From: Dreissena polymorpha
Taxonomy: Eukaryota; Mollusca; Bivalvia; Myida; Dreissenidae
Length of the DNA stretch: 64,000 nucleotides
NCBI RefSeq assembly: GCF_020536995.1
Contig: NC_068359.1
Coordinates: 109,108,582 to 109,172,581 of the forward strand
Reading direction: 5' to 3'
The notes beneath the pieces were generated by a model. It searched no databases. It was not told the origin of the DNA and worked only from the letters and a program-made list of their open reading frames with translations. Shown here piece after piece: positions 35,101-64,000 of the stretch. The position numbers were made by a program, and so were the translations under genes. How positions within the stretch are numbered: position 1 is the first letter of the stretch; each line of letters opens with the position of its first letter.

Positions 35101-36088
35101 TGCCCAAGTGGTTTGAAACACGAACTGTTGGTCCTGCGAAATGTCGGTTCACTGCAACATGTTTATATATTGACAATTCAATCATGCCACGAGCCTCAAA
35201 TGTCATCACCAGGCTGCAGAGAACTAATGAACACTCTCATATGGTGATCTAAAAGTTATTGGCGCTGTGTCATTGTTTTAGTCGTGTGTTTTCCCGCTGT
35301 CGGAGGCTTGCAATATGTATACAAATATTTCCGCGAGCTCTGTTCAATGATCATGCATGTGTTGCAATCGTGTGTCGCTGGCTGTTACCCGCTGCCGGAG
35401 GCTTGCGATATGTATACAATGATTGCCGCGAGCTCTGTTAAATGATTATATATGTGTTGCAATCGTGTGTCGCTGGCTGGTTCCCGCTGTCGGAGGTTTG
35501 CGATATGTAAACAATTATTGCCGCGAGCTCTGTTCAATGATTATGTATGTGTTGCAATCGTGTGTCGCTGGCTGTTTCCCGCTGTCGGAGGCATGCGATA
35601 TGTATACAATGATTGCCGCGAGCTCTGTTCAATGATTATGTATGTGTTGCAATCGTGTGTCGCTAGCTGTTTCCCGCTGTCGGAGGCTTGCGATATGTTT
35701 ACAATGATTGCCGCGAGCTCTGTTCAATGATTATGTATGTGTTGCAATCGTGTGTCGCTGTTTGCCGCAATAGAAGGGCTGCAATATGTGTACATGTACA
35801 AGGATTGCCGCGTGAACTGTTCATTGACTATGTCTGCGATATATGTGAAATGAGTGTCGCGTGCTAAATGAGTGCCGCGTGCTTAGTTCATTGACTATGT
35901 CTGCGATATATATGAAATGAGTGTCACGTGCGAAATGAGTGCCGCGTGCTTTGTTCACTGACTATGTCTGTGTTTCAGTCGTGTGTCGGTGCTTCCCGCT
36001 CTCGGAGGGCTGCCCGGCGGACCTGAAGGAGGAGCCGCTCATGGCCATGTGTGACTCCAGCCACTCGATGGCCTGCTGTGATGAGTAG
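20336..36088 (+). CDS. Gene 2: secreted Gln/Pro/Ser/Thr-rich repetitive protein with six-Cys C-terminus (three exons)
   Basis: Proposed exons are 20336-20362, 27136-31021 and 35979-36088, joined in phase to about 1340 aa. Exons 1 and 2 together make a signal peptide, MTCNIIIATVLWVACQG, which neither encodes alone. Then come a Gln-rich segment, a furin-type site RVRR (residues 87-90), eight 14-residue repeats (NPGSQFSTHTLSQS, about residues 119-230), a long Pro/Gln/Met-rich body, two ~130-residue repeats carrying WESNT, PQKR.PDAR and NNTNT motifs, GQPAGQP repeats, and two predicted helices before the cysteine tail. Many N-glycosylation sequons. An extracellular matrix, shell, byssal or mucus-type role fits the composition but is a guess. 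I know no named homologue. Confidence 0.66.
20363..21410. other. Gene 2 intron 1, first part
   Basis: AT-rich, with a C run at 21271-21280. No repeat or coding feature supported. Confidence 0.45.
21411..21637. mobile_element. MITE family 2, copy c
   Basis: CCATTTATGCCTAGCG at left, CATCAGGCATAAATGGGTTAA at right, with the family body and GCTGCATGATGCGGCGTC hairpin. Confidence 0.83.
21745..22320 (-). mobile_element. Dispersed repeat X, longest copy
   Basis: Reverse-strand counterpart of the insertion at 5345-5821 and of the fragment at 25997-26150. Shared blocks include TTCTTTCTTGCATAACACAT-type and GGTTTCCCACCAACTGTC sequences. About 575 bp, non-coding, class unknown. Confidence 0.6.
22321..24850. 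other. Gene 2 intron 1, middle; no supported gene
   Basis: AT-rich. A 147-codon frame begins at 24485 after a pyrimidine-poor CACAG; it has many Cys (CVYHCYCQ, CTCHRSILTCLNMC) but no recognised fold and runs into repeat-like sequence, so it is not called. CACGTGG and CCACGTG motifs flank 24255-24465. Confidence 0.4.
24852..25483. mobile_element. Possible DNA element with GGGCCGTACGCAG-type ends
   Basis: AGGCCCGTACGCAGG near 24855 and CCTGCGTACGGCCCTG near 25468-25483 form an inverted pair. The ends are followed by C/G-rich tracts typical of such elements. Inside at about 25165-25375 is a decayed MITE family 4 fragment. Boundaries uncertain. Confidence 0.4.
25165..25375. mobile_element. MITE family 4, decayed copy
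   Basis: TTGTTCAGGTTTTATGCTG, GCTTATCAGTATCTAAGG and TCTAGTAAGAAAGGT match the fuller copies at 40152 and 51506. Confidence 0.6.
25903..25998. repeat. (TA)n microsatellite
   Basis: About 95 bp of almost pure TA dinucleotide with one interruption. It abuts a repeat X fragment. Confidence 0.95.
25997..26150 (+). mobile_element. Dispersed repeat X, fragment
   Basis: GATTTGATTTGTCGTTCTAA and GGTTACAGTATACTA match the reverse complement of 22190-22245, and ACTGGATT.AGTTGTGAA matches further along. Fragment only. Confidence 0.6.
26151..27135. other. Gene 2 intron 1, last part
   Basis: No repeat family or coding feature supported. Confidence 0.45.
27136..31021 (+). CDS. Gene 2 exon 2: repetitive body
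   Basis: A 3886-nt exon open throughout, from acceptor ATTTTCAG to donor T|GTAAGT. It begins VLWVACQGQFPPVVSNGP (rest of the signal peptide), then poly-Gln, RVRR, the eight 42-bp coding repeats at 27463-27798 and the longer duplicated blocks at about 29880-30640. GQPAGQPAGQP repeats lie near 30650-30720. The helices SNIWSLFGRIESLLNELK and MVEIIQVLEALKSLKLAMV are the only ordered-looking parts. Codons before 27217 are open back to the acceptor and contain no ATG, which supports a spliced start. Confidence 0.82.
27463..27798 (+). repeat. Coding 42-bp minisatellite
   Basis: Eight units encoding NPGSQFSTHTLSQS with S/P, S/T and N/K/H changes. The low divergence between units suggests recent expansion or homogenisation. 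Confidence 0.9.
31273..31801 (+). mobile_element. TIR element with an internal tRNA-like segment, copy 2
   Basis: 529 bp, ends TTAAATGGGCCTTTTCAC and GTGAAAAAGCCCCTTTAA. The tRNA-like part (about 31590-31660) reads on the plus strand, with GACGGTCGAGTGGTATAATC and GTGGTTCAAGCC. It is reversed relative to copy 1. Confidence 0.7.
31995..32192. repeat. (GAT)n trinucleotide microsatellite
   Basis: About 200 bp of GAT/GAC triplets. Open frames of poly-Met, poly-Asp or poly-His are artefacts of the repeat. Confidence 0.95.
32203..33310. repeat. ~40-bp minisatellite, about 27 units
   Basis: CATGACATATCACTTTATTG plus TACTTGAAGCTTGTAGTTTA, alternating with a TACTTAACTCTTGTAGTATA variant, indicating two-unit higher-order structure in parts. 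Confidence 0.9.
33525..33752. mobile_element. MITE family 2, copy d
   Basis: CCCATTTATGCCTGTTGGAC at left, CGCTAGGCATAAAAGGGC at right, with the GAGACGCCGCATCATGCGG hairpin. Inverted relative to copies b and c. Confidence 0.82.
33753..35268. other. Gene 2 intron 2, old repeats
   Basis: About 34320-34940 holds degenerate GTCAAGGTCAAAATGAGGTCA motifs and ends near GACGCACGAACTAACGG, resembling a decayed Helentron-like type B element. The rest is unassigned. Confidence 0.4.
35272..35978. repeat. 95-bp minisatellite running into the gene 2 exon 3 acceptor
   Basis: CCGCGAGCTCTG recurs at 35331, 35426, 35521, 35616 and 35711, an exact 95-bp period. Units contain TCGTGTGTCGCTGGCTGT and TTCCCGCTGTCGGAGGCTTG, matching the first bases of exon 3 (TCGTGTGTCGGTGCTTCCCG and CTCTCGGAGGGCTG). 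More degenerate units fill 35800-35960. Inner copies have CAA where the exon has the CAG acceptor; the outermost left copy (about 35270) has TTTTAG. Confidence 0.88.
35979..36088 (+). CDS. Gene 2 exon 3: six-cysteine C-terminus
   Basis: Acceptor TGTGTTTCAG. Joined to the last T of exon 2, it encodes FVCRCFPLSEGCPADLKEEP and then LMAMCDSSHSMACCDE, stop TAG 36086-36088. Spacing CxC-x6-C-x12-C-x7-CC; an even six Cys suits disulfides in a secreted protein. GC-rich and in phase. No match to a named Cys domain comes to mind. Its 5' half is homologous to the adjoining 95-bp repeat. Confidence 0.66.
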
Positions 36089-36261
36089 ATAAACACTGTC
36101 GCATTAGATGTCATACTTGTAACAGAATATCTATAATAATAATAATGATCATACAAATTATATTTTCTAATAACCGACATTTTTGTGTTAGTATCAATTA
36201 GTTGTTTTTTAAACCTATTTATTTAAGCTCAATTGCGTAACAAGCCTTAGCTTATATGAAA

Positions 36262-36386
36262 CGCTCTCGAGTCCGTTTCCTTGGTGTCTACGGGGAAGAT
36301 CTTAAGAACGCTCCCACAGTGGGGATCGAACCCGTGACCTCCCGATTGCTAGGCGGACACCATATCCGTTACGCCACGGCGATCTA
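36262..36386 (-). mobile_element. tRNA-derived SINE, copy 1
   Basis: On the minus strand GATCGCCGTGGCGTAACGG is followed by a perfect B-box GGTTCGATCCC (36322-36332), then TGTGGGAGCGTTCTTAAGATC and a unique tail. It is not a functional tRNA because the acceptor and anticodon arms do not fold. It lies within about 300 bp of the gene 2 stop and may be in the 3' UTR. Confidence 0.78.
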
Positions 36387-37420
36387 TCAATAAGTTGAAG
36401 AGCTATGCCACAGATTTTCATATCGTATTCCCCCGCGCCGGTGTTTCAGCTAAGGTCAATGGTAAATAATTCACTCGAGATCAAAATATAAAAAATAGAA
36501 TGGCACAAAAACACTTCGTGGTGATGACATGTGATAAACAAGAATTAAATTGCATGAAAACTGTGGAAGTTTTATAGTTTGCCTTACAAACCCTGTGACA
36601 TTGCATGCGGACTCATCGACCGACCCTGGCTCCAGTATACACCATAACCAACTAAGATTTCGGACATAAAATATTCCCATGTGCTACGTACTATGTACTG
36701 ATAGATGTCATTGTCGATCAACATCAGCTACAAGACTTCTAAATTATGTTAACACCATAACGCTTTTTTCAGATAAGCTCGTGTATTATGAAAATGTAAC
36801 TTGAAACTGAAGAAAAGCTATTTTTACACCTAGCTTGAATGAATTCATTGGTTGGGCGGTCAAATACAACATAATATACCGTTTTGAATTAACTCTAATA
36901 ACTATTAAAGGTAATGTGCACACATGACGAACATTTAATACCGCTGCGAAGTAACCTTTATCACATGCCGTTATTTTTAATATCGAGTATCATGTTTTGT
37001 AGACTAAACAAAGGCTATATTTCTGTGTATGCATTATGAATTATAATCATAACATACACCGAAATGTTTATTTATAAGTCCAATTCTAAAATATATATGT
37101 CAGTAACATTCAATTTGAATGTTTACTTTAACGACTACATTGATTTTTAATATACCGCTGCGTCGTACAATGTCATTTAGAGAAGCAAAGCCGCATCGCT
37201 TACCCTGGATAGGTGTATTTCATGTTATCATGTAGTTATAATTAACTGCGGATAGAAGACTTCTGTAACAACCGCCCCTGCCGTCCGATTATATAGCACG
37301 TGCGTCCATTTATCCGTCCAAAACATTTCGTGTACCTAGTCCCAAAAAACGAGGGAGCTTTCGAGTCTCATGAAAACATTGAAAGTATAATGCTAGTGCA
37401 CACGGTTGCTTTAATGCGGA
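36387..37420. other. Intergenic, AT-rich
   Basis: No gene or recognised repeat. No canonical AATAAA was seen close after gene 2. Confidence 0.4.
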
Positions 37421-37690
37421 CATATGAGTCGCGTTCTGAGAAAACTTGGCCTAATGCATGTGCGTAAAGTGTCGTCCCAGATTAGCCTGTGCAGTCCGCA
37501 CAGGCTAATCAGGAACAACACTTTCCGCTTTTATGACATTTTTCGTTTTAATGAAGTCTCTTCTTAGCAAAAATCCAATTAAGGCGGAAAGTGTCGTCCC
37601 TGATTAGCCTGTACGGACTGCACCGGCTAATCTGGGACGACACTTTACGCACATGCATTATGCCCAGTTTTCTCAGAACGGGACTCACAT
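37421..37690. mobile_element. MITE family 1, copy d (best preserved)
   Basis: CATATGAGTCGCGTTCTGAG at left and CTCAGAACGGGACTCACAT at right. It also has the internal inverted GCCTGTGCAGTCCGCACAGGC, which gives each arm its own hairpin. Good reference copy for the family. Confidence 0.9.
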
Positions 37691-37822
37691 CATGAACGAT
37701 GGGTCAATGTAGCGTACCTCGACCAGTCACCAGTCATGAACGATGGGTCAATGTAGCGTACCTCGACCAGTCAAGAGTCATGAACGAGGGGTCACTGTTG
37801 CGTACCACGACTAGTCACCAGT
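37691..37822. repeat. 44-bp minisatellite, three units
   Basis: CATGAACGATGGGTCAATGT followed by AGCGTACCTCGACCAGTCACCAGT, at 37691, 37735 and 37779, directly abutting the MITE. Confidence 0.9.
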
Positions 37823-38430
37823 TATGCGGTAGGCGGGTTGTCTGGCCAGTAGCAACGTCTAACCTCGTGCAAGGACAGACGTTCAACATGCTCAATGAGA
37901 TTTATTAACCCCACTCGGACATTACGTTTAAATGATCACATATTAATAACGACAGGAATGGTCAGTGTTGCATAATTGTCAGACTATTCTATACCTAAAT
38001 ACTTCAGCATGGTTATGTATTATCATAATGATTATGCGCGCGTCATAAAAGTTCATCTGAACTTTTGACATAACGATGATATGCGGGAGGTTGCGAATAC
38101 GGATTTAATGACGATTGTCGTAAACGACAGTCGCGAGGCTCGGTCACGCAACCGCAACAAAGTGACCGAACTGGTCACTTAGTTCAACAATGTACTTACC
38201 GGTAATACATACAACAAATGCGATCTAGTAAATTCATCGAGTATGAGCATTCATGTACAGCTAGTAACGAGTTTCCTACTATCAACGGTTAAGTAAAATA
38301 GTAAATACCCTTTACCACATAGAAACGTATTTTCACGCATTTTAGGCCCTTAGAAAGTTTAATTGAATAAATGACCTTTTTAATTATTTCAAGTTGTATA
38401 GGCTTTATTTCCAACACTTAGATACTTGTG
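37823..38430. other. Intergenic, unassigned
   Basis: Nothing recognised. Confidence 0.4.
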
Positions 38431-38540
38431 AGAAGCAAACAGCGTTTGTATAGGTCCCTGGTGTTACTCGCAGGCTGTTCTGGTTTTATTCTGTTTGCAC
38501 ATAGTCATTTTAACTTTGCTTCTAAGTGGAAAAGGGTTTT
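38430..38540. mobile_element. MITE family 4, fragment
   Basis: GAAGCAAACAGCG, ACTCGCAGGCTGTTCTGG and TTTGCTTCTAAGTGG match the reverse of the family 4 left half. Confidence 0.5.
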
Positions 38541-38672
38541 GGACGTTCTTTAAAAGCGAATCCGCAACTCTTTTATTGTTACACGAATACTTAATAGGAG
38601 TTATGCCAAGACAGCGCATTCGACTATTATTCCGCTTTAATTGTATATTATTGGCAAAAGATATTGTAATTG

Positions 38673-38918
38673 AAAGCGGGGCTTAATGCATGTGCGTAGT
38701 GTCATACCAGTCTGTGCAGTCCACACAGACTAATCAGGGACGACACTTTCCGCTTTTATGATATTTTTCGTTTAAAGGAAGTCTGTTCTACACGAAAATC
38801 CAGTTAAGGCAGAAAGTGTCGTCCCTGATAAGCCTGTGCGGACTGCACAGGCTAATCTGGGACAACACTTTACGCACATGCATTATGCCCAGTTTTCTCA
38901 GAACGTGAATCTTATGAT
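38673..38918. mobile_element. MITE family 1, copy e
   Basis: Left end eroded (GGGGCTTAATGCATGTGCG), right end complete to TTTTCTCAGAACGTGA. Confidence 0.82.
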
Positions 38919-39660
38919 TTTGTCATAAATGTTGCCCTAAGAGTGGTAACAAAGTTTTTCTAAGCTATGGCCAAGTTTTTGGAGACATATGACGGAGATT
39001 TCGACTCGACTTAAAAATTGTACAGATAAACTTTCTGACAAAGTTTCTGCAAGACCGAGTCATTAACCCATTTATGCCTAGTGGACTCTCCCATCCTTCT
39101 AAATTGGATCAAGGTATTTCCAAAATCCAGTAATTTATTTCTATATTTAGAATATTTCTTACAGAAATTCCTTTAAGCAAACAGCGCAGACCCAGATGAG
39201 ACGCTGCATCATGCGGCGTCTCATCTGGGTGTACGATGTTTGCCAAGGCATAGACACTAGGCATAAATGGTTTAATGTGGCCTCTAGAGTGGTACCAAGG
39301 TTTTCCAAGATTTGATCTGATGACCTAGTTATTGAATGCATATTGCCCACATTCGAACTCAACCCAGATATTGCAAAGATACACAGTCCGACCAATTTTA
39401 ATCAAGATTGAGTGGTATACTAGTGGCCTAAAGAGTGGTTACAAGGTTTTTCTTGTAGGTTTTTTTCTAACAAGATTTGAACTGATGGCCTAGTTCACCA
39501 GCCCAGAACTGCAGTTTCATCAAGTTCCACCTAGATTGAGTATAAATATGGCTTCTATGGTGGAAACAATATTTTTCTTCGATTTTACCAAGTAACCTAG
39601 TTTTTACACGTACACCCATATTCAAACTCGTGCTAGCTTTTGTCAATACTGAGTATCTAT
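38919..39660. repeat. Old dispersed repeat split by MITE family 2
   Basis: GAGTGGTAACAAAGTTTTTC, GAGTGGTACCAAGGTTTTCC and GAGTGGTTACAAGGTTTTTC lie on both sides of the MITE at 39063, showing that it landed in an older internally repetitive element. Confidence 0.5.
39063..39276. mobile_element. MITE family 2, copy e
   Basis: TTAACCCATTTATGCCTAGTG at left and CACTAGGCATAAATGGTTTAA at right, with the GACGCTGCATCATGCGGCGTC hairpin. Confidence 0.85.
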
Positions 39661-39685
39661 TCAGTCTTGGACTTAGTGCAGCCTT

Positions 39686-39812
39686 ATTAACTTTACTTAT
39701 TTAAGATTCAGTTTGGACTTGGTGCAGCCTTATTAACTTTACTTATTTAAGATTCAGTTTGGACTTGGTGCAGCCTTATTAACTTTACTTATTTAAGATT
39801 CAGTTTGGACTT
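39686..39812. repeat. ~48-bp minisatellite, three units
   Basis: GCAGCCTTATTAACTTTACT followed by TATTTAAGATTCAGTTTGGACTTGGT, nearly identical copies. Confidence 0.88.
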
Positions 39813-40151
39813 TTTCACAAGTGTACTTGTTTGTTCTCGTGTTTTTGTTACTTACTTTATACCTAACAATCAGTGATGATAAACAATAATGCTATAGTAG
39901 TTTTTGTGATGGGCACACGATCTGGATATGTAATTCATCACAATATTTACTATAAGAATACCTCCACATTACAAACTGTTGCATCTTGTATTTGCTCTTG
40001 ATTCCCATTTCAAATGATGAACAGTTTTTTGCCTTTTATTGTTGTTGTAAAAAAGCTTAACATATATTGGACAGTATCATTTTTTTCATGCTGAACTTTA
40101 ATCTGGTAACAAGACTGCATCATGTAAAACATGAACAATCATACTATTACT

Positions 40152-40385
40152 GTATTATCCTTCCCCACTTAAAAGCAATGTAAAAATGGCTATGTGCAAA
40201 CAGCATAAAACCAGAACAGCCTGTGAGTAACTCACAGTCTGTTCAGGTTTTATGCTGTTTGCTGCTCATCAGTATTTAAGGTTTGGAGATAAAGCCTTAA
40301 AAACATGGATCTAGTAAGAAAGGTCTTAAATTTCACTTTATAAGGGACTACAAATGCGTGAAAATCTAAGTGGTAAAGGTTATCT
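40152..40385. mobile_element. MITE family 4, copy a
   Basis: Inverted GCAAACAGCATAAAACCAGA / GGTTTTATGCTGTTTGC hairpin, then CTCATCAGTATTTAAGG and TCTAGTAAGAAAGGTC. It lies in the probable ATAD3 3' flank or UTR. Confidence 0.75.
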
Positions 40386-40866
40386 GATGTCCTAAAACAT
40401 AGTGGGTGGGTGTTGAAATAGAACCACACAAACCAAACATGCAGCTGATAAATAAGGAGCCTTCAATACTTTTATGCAGACTTTAATACACTTAAACAAT
40501 ATAAAATTATATAGACATGTAACCTAGGAATTTTTTTACATATTATAATCATGACTGTTTACAATCTGAACCAGCATCATGCTGTTTATGACATTATATG
40601 ATATATATATATATCATTTAAAACTCTACAAAGCTTTCAGAGAGCTTACTCTAACATGTGACAAACTTTACCAAATACACTTCAATAAAAGGGCCATCAC
40701 TCCTGTAACAGAATGTTCACAAGGTCTCATAGAGTTGTCACCCCTGGCCTATGAGTTCCTTACATCTTGAAGGAAGGCAGTGATATACTAGGCCAGTGTG
40801 CAAGGTGCACCCCTGGTCCACTAGACTTCGACCCCACTATGGCTGGTCTGGCCCGGTGTGGAGCTA

Positions 40867-64000
<23,134 letters not shown>

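Noticed and set aside
35259-35730. Cys-containing frames such as SCVAGCFPLSEACDMYT
   Set aside because: They are array copies of the gene 2 last-exon edge; most lack the acceptor AG, so they are described as a repeat with a possible alternative acceptor only.
36322-36386. tRNA gene
   Set aside because: A and B boxes are present but the sequence does not form a full cloverleaf and a second diverged copy exists at 56871; it is a SINE head.

Overview
Eukaryotic, AT-rich, intron- and repeat-laden DNA. The dispersed repeat families (palindromic elements with GTCGTCCCAGATTAGCCTG cores, G-rich elements, GACAGACA-tailed elements) and the gene style point to a bivalve mollusc. A dreissenid such as zebra mussel is my best guess, from remembered repeat content and not from any search.

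Three multi-exon genes can be assembled by hand, each with phase-consistent splice junctions. (1) Plus strand, 6996-14632: a single-pass membrane protein of about 643 aa in five exons (signal peptide, roughly 180-aa ectodomain, one TM helix, long Ser-rich cytoplasmic tail). I do not recognise its family. (2) Plus strand, 20336-36088: a secreted protein of about 1340 aa in three exons. A 9-codon first exon supplies the start of the signal peptide, one 3.9-kb exon encodes a Gln/Pro/Ser/Thr-rich repetitive body with a furin-type RVRR site, and a short last exon encodes a six-cysteine tail. The family is unknown. (3) Minus strand, 64000 down to 40867: the C-terminal two-thirds of ATAD3, the mitochondrial AAA+ ATPase, in eleven exons with Walker A, Walker B and the C-terminal helical region. 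Its 5' part lies beyond the window.

Layout: 1-2900 mostly unassigned, with a faint minus-strand exon-like fragment; 2900-6060 a MITE and several minisatellites; 6990-14670 gene 1; 15390-19630 MITEs leading into a 2.6-kb satellite of 42-bp units; 20260-36090 gene 2 with repeat-filled introns; 36260-40400 SINE, MITEs and old repeats; 40400-64000 ATAD3, whose introns hold a broken LINE, nested Helentron-like elements, MITEs and minisatellites.

The most striking pattern is that three minisatellite arrays begin exactly at an exon-intron boundary and carry copies of that boundary: a 47-bp array at an ATAD3 3' splice site, a 34-bp array at an ATAD3 5' splice site, and a 95-bp array at the last 3' splice site of gene 2. 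Separately, the 42-bp satellite is recognisably an amplified terminus of a local MITE. No LTR retroelement, Polinton, CRISPR array, rRNA or genuine tRNA gene was seen. All exon joins are read by eye and untested by transcripts.
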